From the NCBI GenBank assembly GCA_036502295.1, contig DASXYU010000033.1, positions 1 to 51,375 of the forward strand: DNA of 51,375 nt, in the 5' to 3' direction. Shown here piece after piece: positions 1-7,278 of this stretch (positions are counted from its first letter, which is position 1; each line of letters opens with the position of its first letter). This DNA is from DASXYU01 sp036502295. GTDB taxonomy: Bacteria; Actinomycetota; Actinomycetes; Mycobacteriales; Jatrophihabitantaceae. Made by a program: the position numbers and the translations under genes. The notes under the pieces were generated by a model. That model was not told the DNA's origin. It ran no database searches and saw only the letters and a list, made by a program, of their open reading frames with translations.

Positions 1-64
1 GTCACTTATAGCGTCGAATGGTCACTTATAACTGACCACTCAGCGGCATAAGTGACCACTCAAC
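1..64. repeat. 72-bp palindromic element, copy 1 (cut by window start)
   Basis: This is the first of six copies of a palindrome built from four GAGTGGTCA-type boxes, two in each arm at a 20-bp spacing. Aligned with the five complete copies it lacks only the first 8 bases, which lie outside the window. The right flank continues directly into a G-rich tract. It lies upstream of the first + strand gene. Confidence 0.9.
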
Positions 65-109
65 GGGGGGTGGAGGGGCACTCGGCGGAGAAGGACCTCG
101 CGGCGCCCG

Positions 110-122
110 TACCATGCTCGGC
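110..122 (+). promoter_or_regulatory. Candidate leaderless -10 box before the first gene
   Basis: TACCAT at 110-115 is followed by 7 bases and then GTG at 123. The same TAnnnT-N6/7-start arrangement precedes several other genes here, and no good Shine-Dalgarno sequence is visible. No -35 was assigned. Confidence 0.4.
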
Positions 123-974
123 GTGAGCGTTTCCCCTGACAAGACCACCCGATCCCTGCTCGGCGGCACCGCCAAGGGCGGCGACGGCAGCCTGATCCCC
201 ATTCCGCGCACGATTGCGGGCGCCAGCATCGTGATCGCCCTCGAGGCAGTCTTCAATGTCGTGCGCGCCCTGTCGTTCGGCGGCAACACCTCGAAGCTCG
301 TGCAAACGCTCATCGACAACAACGCCAAGGCGAAGAAGCCCAAGAGCCCGTACGGCCTCGCCCAGGCCACGCACGACCTCGACCAGTTCAAGCACAACGG
401 CATCACGCAGGCGCTGATCATGGGTGCCGCGCTCATCGTCCTCGCGCTGCTGATTCGCGGAGGACGGATGGCGCACAACGCGCGCTGGCTCGTGATCCTC
501 ATCCTCGTCTTCACCGGCGCACCGCTCTCGTTCAACGTCAGCGGCGACCTCAACGCCGGCTACAACGTCCTCGGCGTGCTGGTCGCGTTGAGCGCGATCG
601 CCGTGATCGCGCTGATCTTCGTCAAGCCGTCGCGTGAGTTCTTCTCGAGGACGCGCGCGGCGACCGGACGTCCGGGACTCCTCGGCCCGCGCCCAGGAGC
701 AGCCGGCCGGGGCGCCGGAGCGCGTACGTCCGCGCCGCGTCCCGGCGGACTGTTCGGCGGACTCTTCGGCCCGCCACGTACCGGTGCGTCCTCGAGCCGC
801 GGGGCTTCGACAAGCTCAACCGCCGGAGAACCGAACCCCGCCGCAGGACGCACCAACGCGAAGGTCCGCACCACCACCACGGACGCCGCCATCGCGAAGG
901 GCGCCGAACTCGCCCGCGAGAGGGCCAAGGCCAGCAAGGCGAAGTCTCGCCGCGCCCCCGATCAAGCCCGCTGA
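123..974 (+). CDS. Four-helix membrane protein with basic low-complexity tail
   Basis: The product is a protein of about 283 residues that I do not recognise. Four hydrophobic segments lie at roughly residues 30-50, 95-113, 121-138 and 146-167. A tail of about 110 residues, rich in Ala, Gly, Arg and Ser, follows and is probably cytoplasmic and disordered. GTG 123 is preferred because a TACCAT -10 box ends 7 bases upstream, which fits leaderless translation; ATG 114 in the same frame would add three residues. An interspersed repeat is embedded in the tail-coding part (801-833). The codon pair AGG-ACG at 648-653 falls in the over-represented GAGGACG heptamer. No function can be assigned. Confidence 0.7.
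   Translation: MSVSPDKTTRSLLGGTAKGGDGSLIPIPRTIAGASIVIALEAVFNVVRALSFGGNTSKLVQTLIDNNAKAKKPKSPYGLAQATHDLDQFKHNGITQALIMGAALIVLALLIRGGRMAHNARWLVILILVFTGAPLSFNVSGDLNAGYNVLGVLVALSAIAVIALIFVKPSREFFSRTRAATGRPGLLGPRPGAAGRGAGARTSAPRPGGLFGGLFGPPRTGASSSRGASTSSTAGEPNPAAGRTNAKVRTTTTDAAIAKGAELARERAKASKAKSRRAPDQAR
801..833 (+). repeat. TTCGACAAGCTCA-type interspersed repeat inside a CDS
   Basis: The segment reads GGGGCTTCGACAAGCTCAAC and continues into CGCCGGAGAAC. This resembles the TTCGACA...CTACTCA repeats common between actinobacterial genes. Here it is in frame within the disordered tail of the membrane protein and encodes part of a Ser/Thr-rich stretch. Related copies lie at 980-1067, 17864-17908 and 48378-48420. 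Confidence 0.55.
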
Positions 975-979
975 CCGTC

Positions 980-1067
980 GCGCCCTTCGACCCGCGCCCT
1001 TCGACCCGCGCCCCGGCGCTACCCAGGGACCGCAGCACGCGCCTGCGGCGCTACTCAGGGACCGCAG
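980..1067. repeat. Direct-repeat cluster upstream of pyrE
   Basis: The 14-mer GCGCCCTTCGACCC occurs twice in tandem (980-993 and 994-1007). It is followed by two near-identical 21-mers of the form GGCGCTAC(C/T)CAGGGACC plus GCAG at 1015-1035 and 1047-1067. The pieces TTCGAC and CTACTCAGGGACC are the halves of the interspersed repeat seen elsewhere in the window, so this looks like a rearranged or duplicated copy. Confidence 0.7.
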
Positions 1068-1071
1068 TCGG

Positions 1072-1084
1072 TAACCTCACGCGC
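1072..1084 (+). promoter_or_regulatory. Leaderless -10 box for pyrE
   Basis: TAACCT at 1072-1077 is followed by 7 bases and the pyrE ATG at 1085, which puts the probable transcription start on the start codon. There is no Shine-Dalgarno sequence upstream of the ATG. Confidence 0.5.
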
Positions 1085-1615
1085 ATGAGCGACGATCGTG
1101 ACGAGCTGCTGCAACTGATCAAGGACATCGCGGTGGTGCACGGCCGCGTCGTCCTCTCCTCCGGCCGCGAGGCCGAGTACTACATCGACCTGCGCCGCAT
1201 CACGCTGCACCGCCGGGCCGCTCCGCTCGTCGGACGCGTGATGCGCGAACTCACCACCGACTGGCAGTACGACGCGGCGGGTGGACTCACCCTCGGCGCC
1301 GACCCGATCGGCAGCGCGATCCTGCACGCCAGCGGCGGCACCGTCGACAGCTTCGTGGTGCGCAAGGAGACGAAGAAGCACGGCATGCAGCAGCGCGTCG
1401 AAGGTCCGAGTGTCGAGGGCAAGCGCGTCCTTGTCGTCGAGGACGTGTCGACGACAGGCAGCTCCGCGCTCGCAGCCGTCGAGGCGCTGCGCGAGGCCGA
1501 CGCGGAGATCGTCGGCGTGGCGATGATCCTCGACCGTGGTGGCCGCATCGCCATCGAGGACGCCGGCCTGAAGTTCCGCTCGATCTACACCCTCGCCGAC
1601 CTCGACCTCGACTGA
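1085..1615 (+). CDS. pyrE: Orotate phosphoribosyltransferase
   Basis: The 176-residue product transfers phosphoribose from PRPP to orotate, giving OMP in pyrimidine synthesis. The PRPP-binding loop is clear as VLVVEDVSTTGSS at about residues 114-126, preceded by the lysine-rich catalytic loop (RKETKKHG, about residues 92-99). The length matches the short actinobacterial PyrE form. ATG 1085 is supported by a TAACCT box 7 bases upstream. The gene stands alone between an interspersed-repeat cluster and palindrome copy 2, without other pyrimidine genes, which is usual for actinobacterial pyrE. Confidence 0.95.
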   Translation: MSDDRDELLQLIKDIAVVHGRVVLSSGREAEYYIDLRRITLHRRAAPLVGRVMRELTTDWQYDAAGGLTLGADPIGSAILHASGGTVDSFVVRKETKKHGMQQRVEGPSVEGKRVLVVEDVSTTGSSALAAVEALREADAEIVGVAMILDRGGRIAIEDAGLKFRSIYTLADLDLD

Positions 1616-1622
1616 CTCCTCT

Positions 1623-1694
1623 GTTGAGTGGTCACTTGTGCCGTCGAGTGGTCACTTTTAACTGACCACTCAAGGGCATAAGTGACCACTCAAC
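1623..1694. repeat. 72-bp palindromic element, copy 2
   Basis: Two 32-bp arms surround an 8-bp centre (CTTTTAAC), with three arm mismatches. It lies between pyrE and the RNA methyltransferase. The right arm contains the GTG used as the methyltransferase start at 1682, and its right flank is G-rich. Confidence 0.95.
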
Positions 1695-2350
1695 GTGAAG
1701 GTGGGGGCGGGGATCCCGAGACGGAGCCTGCGGCTCCTCCTCAATCACCGGACGTGGGGGTCGGGCCGCATCCGCGGCCCTGGCCCGAGGACGAGCGCCT
1801 CGACGCCGAACTGCTGGAGCACGGCGACCGGCGCAACGTCCTCGACGAGTATCGCTACTGGAGCGTCGAGGCGATCATCGCCGACCTCGACACACGCCGT
1901 CACGACTTCGCCATCGCGATCGAGAACTGGCAGCACGACCTCAACATCGGCACCGTCGTGAGGACGGCCAACGCCTTCCTCGCGCGCGAGATCTTCATCG
2001 TCGGCAACCGCCGCTGGAACCGCCGCGGCGCCATGGTCACCGATCGATACCAGCACATTCGCCACGTCCCGACCGTGGCCGAACTCGCGCAGGTTGCGCA
2101 CGACAGCGGTTACGAGGTCGTCGGCATCGACAACCTGCCCGGCTCGGTTCCCCTGGAATTCACCCCACTGCCCCGGAAAGCGTTGTTAGTCTTCGGTCAA
2201 GAAAGCGTCGGCCTCACAGAAGAGGCCCGCGAACTGGCCACTATGGTCTGCTCGATTGCGCAATACGGTTCAACACGATCAATAAATGCGGGCGTCGCAG
2301 CGGGGATCGCGATGCACACCTGGGTCCGCCAACACGCGGCTCCCCGTTAG
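1682..2350 (+). CDS. SpoU/TrmH-family RNA 2'-O-methyltransferase
   Basis: The 222-residue product is a SPOUT-class methyltransferase that probably 2'-O-methylates rRNA or tRNA using S-adenosylmethionine. The three family motifs are present: NIGTVVRTAN at about residues 87-97 with the conserved Asn and Arg, FGQESVGLT at about 170-178, and STRSINAGVAAGIA at about 197-210, forming the trefoil knot. The first 60 residues are acidic and Pro-rich and probably disordered. GTG 1682 lies inside palindrome copy 2, with AAGGG five bases upstream; the next in-frame candidate is GTG 1754, so the true start is uncertain. The exact RNA target cannot be read from sequence. Confidence 0.88.
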   Translation: MTTQREGGGGDPETEPAAPPQSPDVGVGPHPRPWPEDERLDAELLEHGDRRNVLDEYRYWSVEAIIADLDTRRHDFAIAIENWQHDLNIGTVVRTANAFLAREIFIVGNRRWNRRGAMVTDRYQHIRHVPTVAELAQVAHDSGYEVVGIDNLPGSVPLEFTPLPRKALLVFGQESVGLTEEARELATMVCSIAQYGSTRSINAGVAAGIAMHTWVRQHAAPR

Positions 2351-2408
2351 CCGTCCGCCTGCCGCCGCGAACGATCGCCACGGCACGTTCGGCCAGCGGA
2401 GGGATGCG

Positions 2409-4631
2409 ATGACTTCGACCAAGGCTCGACGGCTCACGGCCGTCCTCGCCGTGCTCATCAGTACGGGCGCAACCGGCGCCTTCGCCCTGACCGGCGAAGC
2501 GCAAGCCGCCCAACCACGGCATCCCCTACCCGGCACCGCACCGACCTGGCTCAGCAGCGCGAAAAAGACGGCCGACACCAAGGACAGCACCGACGTCTCG
2601 TTCGGCGTCCTGCTCACGCTGCGCAACCAGGCCGACGCCGAGGCGACACTCGCCGACGTCAGCGACCCGAGCAGCCCCGCCTACGGCGACTGGCTCACCA
2701 ACTCCGAGTTCAACGCCGCCTACGCGCCGGCCGCCAGCGACATCAGCGCCGTGAAGGCGTGGCTCACCGGCCAGGGCTTCAGCGTCAGCAGCGCGTTCCA
2801 GAGCGGCATGTACCTCTCCGCACACGGCCCGGCGAGCCAGGTGGAGAAGACCTTCGACACGGGGCTGGCCAGCTTCACACTCGACGGCACCTCGGTGCGC
2901 GCCAACACCACCGCCCTCTCGCTGCCCGCCGACGCGCCGAGCGCAGTCGTGAGCGCGATCGGCGGCGTCCTCGGCCTCGACCAGGCGGTCGCCCTCAAGA
3001 CACCGAACCGCGTCGCGGCACAGGCCCCCGCGAAGGCACCCAGCACGCCCAGCACGCCCAGCACACCCGCCACCCAACCGGCGGACGTCCTGCCCGGCCC
3101 GCCGGCAGGGTTCCGCTCCGTCACCGAGGCATGCTCGGACTACTTCGGTGAGTCACTGGCGACGAGCCTGCCCAAGGCCTACGGCAAGTACGCGCCCTGG
3201 GCGGTCTGCGGCTACACCCCGAGTCAGATCCAGTCCGCGTACGGCCTGGGCGACGTCATCAAGTCGGGCATCAACGGCAAGGGCATCACGGTGGCGATCA
3301 CCGACGCCTTCGCCGCCCCGACCATCGTCGGCGACACGGCGAAGTACAGCGCGAACCACGGGCTGCCGCAGTTCAAGAGCGGCCAGTTCAGCCAGATCGT
3401 GCCGGCCGCCAACTCCTATGACCCCGACTGGATCGACCTCTGCGACGCGCAAGGCTGGTACGGCGAGGAGACCCTCGACGTGCAGGCGGTACACGCGACC
3501 GCACCCGGCGCGAACATCGTCTACGTCGGCGGCTCGGACTGCGGCAGCGGCCTCGACGAAGCATGGGCCGAGACGATCGACAACCACGCCGCGGACATCA
3601 TCACCAACTCGTGGACCGACTACTACGACGACCCGGACATCCTCGGCCCCGACTACGTCGACTTCTACTACCAGTTCTCGCTCGAGGCGGCCCTCACCGG
3701 CATCTCCGTCCTCTTCTCCTCCGGCGACGACGGCGACCATACGAACATTGCCAGCGACGACCCGGCGGACAGCGCGAAGAGCGTCGAGTTCCCGAACGAC
3801 CTGCCCTTCGTCACCAGCGTCGGCGGCACCTCGCTCGAGGTCGGCAAGAACGGCAGCTACGCCGGCGAGTACGGCTGGCAGTCCTCCTACACCGACCCGT
3901 ACGACGGCAGCGCATGGTCGCTGCCCGGTACGTGGAGGATCGGCGGCGGCGGCGGGACGAGCGTCCTCTTCGCGCAACCGTGGTACCAGCGCGGCGTCGT
4001 GCCGAGCTCGGTCGCGACGTGGACACCGGACGGCAGCCACGGCCCCGCGATGCGCGCGGTGCCCGACGTGGCAATGACCGCGGATGCCAACACCGGCCTG
4101 ATCGTCGGCGAGACACAAGAGTTCCCCGACGGCACCTACTACGACGAGTACCGCATCGGTGGAACGAGCCTCGCCAGCCCGCTCTTCGCCGGCGTCCTCG
4201 CCGTGACCTCGCAACAGGCTCGCCACCCCGTCGGCTTCGTCAACCCCGTCCTCTACAACCAGGTGGGACGCAACTCGGTGCACGACATCAAGGCACCGAC
4301 CTCACCGGTCGCGCAGGTGCGGCCGAACTACCTCAACGGCGTGGACACCTCCGACGGTGTCATGGCGATGGTCGAAAGCATCGATACGCAGTCGACCACA
4401 CTGCACGACACCAAGGGCTGGGACGACGAGACGGGCATCGGCTCGCCCAACGGCGCAGCGTTCGTCAGCGCGGTGAGCGGCATACCGGTAGGGCACCGCA
4501 GCACGAAGCACTGGGGCAGCAGCTACGGCTGGCTCGGCAGCTGGATCCCGTCAGGTCACCACAACAACAAGCCCGGCGGCCCCGGCTTCGGCAGCTGGGG
4601 CTACGGGGATTGGGGCTTCGGCCACCACTAG
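2409..4631 (+). CDS. Secreted sedolisin-family (S53) serine carboxyl protease
   Basis: The 740-residue product is a pro-kumamolisin/sedolisin-type protease. After a signal peptide (about residues 1-31, basic then hydrophobic) comes the activation propeptide (about 55-200) and a Pro/Thr/Ser linker. The catalytic domain carries Glu353 and Asp357 (EETLD), the oxyanion Asp near 440 (SSGDDGD) and the nucleophile Ser587 in GGTSLASP. The calcium-site region reads DDETGIGSP. A tail of about 40 residues rich in Gly, Trp, His and Tyr follows. ATG 2409 has GGAGGG five bases upstream; longer upstream readings lack a signal peptide. The enzyme should be exported and self-activate at acidic pH, as known for the family. 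Confidence 0.93.
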   Translation: MTSTKARRLTAVLAVLISTGATGAFALTGEAQAAQPRHPLPGTAPTWLSSAKKTADTKDSTDVSFGVLLTLRNQADAEATLADVSDPSSPAYGDWLTNSEFNAAYAPAASDISAVKAWLTGQGFSVSSAFQSGMYLSAHGPASQVEKTFDTGLASFTLDGTSVRANTTALSLPADAPSAVVSAIGGVLGLDQAVALKTPNRVAAQAPAKAPSTPSTPSTPATQPADVLPGPPAGFRSVTEACSDYFGESLATSLPKAYGKYAPWAVCGYTPSQIQSAYGLGDVIKSGINGKGITVAITDAFAAPTIVGDTAKYSANHGLPQFKSGQFSQIVPAANSYDPDWIDLCDAQGWYGEETLDVQAVHATAPGANIVYVGGSDCGSGLDEAWAETIDNHAADIITNSWTDYYDDPDILGPDYVDFYYQFSLEAALTGISVLFSSGDDGDHTNIASDDPADSAKSVEFPNDLPFVTSVGGTSLEVGKNGSYAGEYGWQSSYTDPYDGSAWSLPGTWRIGGGGGTSVLFAQPWYQRGVVPSSVATWTPDGSHGPAMRAVPDVAMTADANTGLIVGETQEFPDGTYYDEYRIGGTSLASPLFAGVLAVTSQQARHPVGFVNPVLYNQVGRNSVHDIKAPTSPVAQVRPNYLNGVDTSDGVMAMVESIDTQSTTLHDTKGWDDETGIGSPNGAAFVSAVSGIPVGHRSTKHWGSSYGWLGSWIPSGHHNNKPGGPGFGSWGYGDWGFGHH

Positions 4632-4647
4632 CCGCGGCGCCGACCGG

Positions 4648-4672
4648 CGCACCTCCCGCTCGCGCGGGAGCG
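4648..4672. repeat. GGGAGGTGC-type palindrome, possible bidirectional terminator
   Basis: The palindrome (CACCTCCCGCTCGCGCGGGA in its core) lies in the short gap between two convergent genes, the sedolisin on + and the chemotaxis-linked gene on -. It belongs to the same asymmetric family found inside coding sequences at 11805, 34461, 35275 and 46139. There is no T tract, so terminator function is inferred from position. Confidence 0.6.
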
Positions 4673-4685
4673 AGACCGCCGGCTG

Positions 4686-5210
4686 CTAGTGGGTGACGAC
4701 GATGGAGAAGAGCCCGCTTCCGTAGCCCGGCACGTCGAGCTCGAAGTCCATCCGCGGGTGCGCCTCGTACATGATCTTGAGGAACTCGTTCGGCGCCGCC
4801 GCGGCCGGGTGATACAGCTCAGACAGCTTCACGTGCGGGTTGCCCTCCTCCGCCAGCGCGCTCGCCATCACGTTCGACAGCTCGTACACCGCCTCGACGC
4901 AGTCGTCCGGCAGGTACCGGTCCTTCACGATCTTCTCGGCCTGGTTGCTCGGCAGCAGCGCGAACGAGCACCCCGCGTGCGCGGCGGCGCCCACCGACCA
5001 GCCACAGAGCGCGCGCGGCTTGTTCTTGTCATCGACGTAGAGACCGATCGCACCGCCGGTCGCATCCACCGACGTGAACTTGCGAGAGCGCGCAGTCAAG
5101 GTCACGTCCTTGCCGGTAAGACCGTCAAGGACGTCCTTGAGCATCTTCGGAGCCGGCAGGGTCATCGGACCCTGGGCAGCTACGACACTGCCCCCCACTC
5201 GAATGATCAT
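4686..5210 (-). CDS. Chemotaxis-operon protein of unknown family with ExxN signature
   Basis: The 174-residue soluble protein is not a family I recognise by name. It is the third gene of a cheX-cheY operon, starting 33 bases after the cheY stop. A helix reading AVYELSNVMASAL carries Glu110 and Asn113 in the ExxN arrangement used by CheC/CheX/FliY phosphatases, and the neighbouring cheX product has the same arrangement. The middle is rich in small residues (GWSVGAAAHAGCSFALLP). A remote CheC/CheX-like protein acting on CheY-P is a reasonable guess, but overall similarity is not evident and the function is unproven. Confidence 0.75.
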   Translation of the reverse strand: MIIRVGGSVVAAQGPMTLPAPKMLKDVLDGLTGKDVTLTARSRKFTSVDATGGAIGLYVDDKNKPRALCGWSVGAAAHAGCSFALLPSNQAEKIVKDRYLPDDCVEAVYELSNVMASALAEEGNPHVKLSELYHPAAAAPNEFLKIMYEAHPRMDFELDVPGYGSGLFSIVVTH

Positions 5211-5242
5211 TGGTCGCTCTCTTCGAAGCCAAACGCGATTCG

Positions 5243-5611
5243 TTACGCGTTGACGGAGCCGAGTGCCGCTTGGAAGGCCTCGGCGGTGAACGGCTTGACG
5301 ATGAGGAACGCAGCGCCGGCCTGCTCCGCGGTCTGACGCATCGCGTCAGAACCCTCAGAGGTGACGAAACCGAACGTGACGGTCGAGCCCTGCGCACGAA
5401 TCTGGCGCAGCGCATCGATGCCGTTCATGACCGGCATATTCCAGTCGGACAGGCACAGGTCGGGGTTGTCGTTGACGGCGATGTCGACGAGCTCCGAGCC
5501 GTCGGAGGCCTCGGCGATCAGCGCGTCACCGTAACCCGCCTGGCGCAGCGTTCGGATGACGATCTTGCGCATGACGGCCGAGTCATCGGCCACGACGATC
5601 CGCATGGACAT
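5243..5611 (-). CDS. cheY: CheY-like single-domain response regulator
   Basis: The 122-residue receiver-only protein has acidic pocket residues Asp9 and Asp10 (VADDS), phospho-acceptor Asp56 (LSDWNMP), switch Thr84 (FVTS) and Lys106 (VKPF). It has no output domain, as expected for CheY carrying signals to the flagellar switch FliM/FliN encoded elsewhere in this window. ATG 5611 is chosen because GGAGG lies eight bases upstream; ATG 5605 is an alternative. The start lies one base after the cheX stop, so the two are probably translationally coupled. Confidence 0.95.
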   Translation of the reverse strand: MSMRIVVADDSAVMRKIVIRTLRQAGYGDALIAEASDGSELVDIAVNDNPDLCLSDWNMPVMNGIDALRQIRAQGSTVTFGFVTSEGSDAMRQTAEQAGAAFLIVKPFTAEAFQAALGSVNA

Positions 5612-5612
5612 A

Positions 5613-6089
5613 TCACTTACCTCCGTTGGATGTCTGGCCTTCCCAGACCGAGATGTGGACGGGAGCGCCTTCCCAGCGAAGATCGACCTGCGTCTTCTGG
5701 ACGGCGCCGGGCATATAGATCGCACGCGTCTCGAGCGCGACCTGCGGAAGCGAGAGGACGGACGGTTCGGGCATCAGGGCCTTGACGTTGCCGCCGACGA
5801 TGTTGGCCATCTCGCCGAGGGCGTCACCGATCTCGGCGTCGCTCACCTCGTCGTCCTCCATGGCGAACATCTGGGCGGCGATCCTGCGGGCGGCCACGGA
5901 GTTGGTGCCGATCAGCACGTGCCCGTTCCACTCACCGCCGATCGCGACGGTGGCGATGAACGCAGAATCGAGGATCGGTCCGGACTCATCGACGACGATG
6001 TCGCCATCGACGTACGAGGCCCACACCAGCTCAGCGATCGCGGTCAGATCCTGGGCGCTGGGCACGTAGACGTCTGAGGTGGTGGTCAT
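5613..6089 (-). CDS. cheX: CheX-like CheY-P phosphatase
   Basis: The 158-residue protein carries the CheC/CheX signature helix GEMANIVGGN with Glu93 and Asn96, the residues that in this family position water to dephosphorylate CheY-P. There is a single such motif, as in CheX, rather than the two of CheC. It is the first gene of a cheX-cheY-unknown operon. An AGGAG ribosome binding site precedes ATG 6089, and a sigma28-like promoter lies at 6145-6171. No CheA, CheW or receptor gene is in the window. Assignment to CheX rather than CheC rests on length and the single motif. Confidence 0.85.
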   Translation of the reverse strand: MTTTSDVYVPSAQDLTAIAELVWASYVDGDIVVDESGPILDSAFIATVAIGGEWNGHVLIGTNSVAARRIAAQMFAMEDDEVSDAEIGDALGEMANIVGGNVKALMPEPSVLSLPQVALETRAIYMPGAVQKTQVDLRWEGAPVHISVWEGQTSNGGK

Positions 6090-6144
6090 ACGGGTGACTC
6101 CTGTCGGCCTCTTGGGCGTTTCGCGTCCCTGCTATCACCGACTC

Positions 6145-6171
6145 CCATCGGCCTCACCCGCCGCGACTTGA
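6145..6171 (-). promoter_or_regulatory. Sigma28/FliA-like promoter of cheX-cheY operon
   Basis: On the - strand the elements are TCAA-N15-GCCGATGG, close to the FliA consensus TAAA-N15-GCCGATAA. The -35 context CTCAAGTCGCGG is identical to that upstream of flbD. The predicted start of transcription is about 50 bases before the cheX ATG. Confidence 0.7.
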
Positions 6172-6219
6172 GGACGTCCCCACTACGCCGGCGTACAGGG
6201 TTCCGAGAGGTTCGCTGCC

Positions 6220-6232
6220 TAGACTGGCTCAT
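6220..6232 (+). promoter_or_regulatory. Leaderless -10 box for the DedA gene
   Basis: TAGACT at 6220-6225 is followed by 7 bases and ATG 6233. No Shine-Dalgarno sequence is visible, so transcription probably begins at or next to the start codon. Confidence 0.5.
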
Positions 6233-6913
6233 ATGTCTCTGAGCGCCCTCAGCCCCCTCGCCTCGCACGTCCTGGCCAACCCGATAAGCCCGGACACGCT
6301 CCTCTCGGGCAAGGCCGCGCTGGTGGTCCTCGCGGTGATTCTTTTCGCCGAATGTGGCCGATTGGTGGGCGTCTTCCTCCCCGGAGACACCCTGCTGATC
6401 GCCGCCGGCATCTCGATCGCGACCGGCACGATCACCACGTCGATCACCGCGTTCCTGGTGGTGGCCCCGCTCGCCGCGATCGCCGGCAACCTGCTCGGCT
6501 ACTGGATCGGTCGCACAGCCGGCCCTAAGGTTTTCGACCGCCCCAACTCGAAACTGCTCCAACCCGAGAACGTGGAGCGCACCCACACGTTCATGGCGAA
6601 GTGGGGACCGGCCGCGGTGATCGTCGGGCGCTTCGTCCCCATCGTGCGCACCTTCATCACCGTCGCCGCCGGAGTAGGACGGATGCCCTTCGGCAAGTAC
6701 GCCCTCTACTCGGTGATCGGCGGCGTCGTCTGGGCCGACGGCGTCCTCATCCTCGGCGACCGCCTCGGGCACATCAAGTTCGTGCAGGACAACAAGGGCA
6801 AGCTCGACTACGTGATCGTCGCTGTGGTGATCATCGCGCTGCTGCCCACGCTCCTGCACTACCTCAAGGCGCGGCGCACCGGAAAGTCGACGGTCTCGCC
6901 GACGTCGGACTAA
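6233..6913 (+). CDS. DedA-family membrane protein
   Basis: The 226-residue integral membrane protein belongs to the DedA/VTT family, whose members act in lipid scrambling or membrane homeostasis. Diagnostic stretches are the acidic re-entrant motif around FAECG...GVFLPGD (about residues 37-52) and GRFVPIVRTFITVAAG (about 139-154) with its conserved Arg. Hydrophobic segments fill most of the rest, ending with a helix at about 196-212 and a short basic tail. The gene has its own leaderless-type promoter. Its stop overlaps the stop of the convergent small gene on the other strand by four bases. Confidence 0.9.
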   Translation: MSLSALSPLASHVLANPISPDTLLSGKAALVVLAVILFAECGRLVGVFLPGDTLLIAAGISIATGTITTSITAFLVVAPLAAIAGNLLGYWIGRTAGPKVFDRPNSKLLQPENVERTHTFMAKWGPAAVIVGRFVPIVRTFITVAAGVGRMPFGKYALYSVIGGVVWADGVLILGDRLGHIKFVQDNKGKLDYVIVAVVIIALLPTLLHYLKARRTGKSTVSPTSD

Positions 6914-7212
6914 CCGGTCTTGAGGCTGGTGGGCAGCTTGCCCTTGGCCTTGCAGGCGTCCTGAATCTCCTTCGGCATCTTCACGGTGACGCCGAAGAAG
7001 GTCATGTTCAGGTTGCAGTCGTTGACCTTGTGCTGGATTTCGGTGCGCTGCTGCCACACCCACGCGGCGAGCGCCACCACGATGACGAGGACGATGATCC
7101 GCCCCACGATCTTGGTGATGATCATGCTGATCAAGAGGCCGATCACGACGAGCGCGACGATGACGCCGACCCCGATCTTGCCGATCTGATCCGACTGCAA
7201 CGCAGAAAGCAT
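6910..7212 (-). CDS. Small membrane protein, unknown function
   Basis: The 100-residue protein has two closely spaced hydrophobic segments (about residues 12-31 and 36-51), then a soluble tail containing two Cys (about residues 66 and 87). No family is recognised. ATG 7212 is chosen because it begins the only membrane-protein-like part of a long open frame; upstream of it the frame lies opposite the RNase J gene. It converges on the DedA gene with overlapping stop codons. Confidence 0.6.
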   Translation of the reverse strand: MLSALQSDQIGKIGVGVIVALVVIGLLISMIITKIVGRIIVLVIVVALAAWVWQQRTEIQHKVNDCNLNMTFFGVTVKMPKEIQDACKAKGKLPTSLKTG

Positions 7213-7266
7213 GCGTAGAACGTAGCCGACAGCAGTGCTTTCAGCCGCGCCAACCGCCAGGGGAGA

Positions 7267-7278
7267 TAGCCTCAAGCA
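7267..7278 (+). promoter_or_regulatory. Leaderless -10 box for RNase J
   Basis: TAGCCT at 7267-7272 is followed by 6 bases and ATG 7279. A GGGGAG lies further upstream but at poor spacing for a ribosome binding site. Confidence 0.4.

Noticed and set aside
2286..2408. Upstream extension of the sedolisin to 2286
   Set aside because: It would overlap the methyltransferase gene and hide a normal signal peptide; ATG 2409 has a good GGAGGG site.
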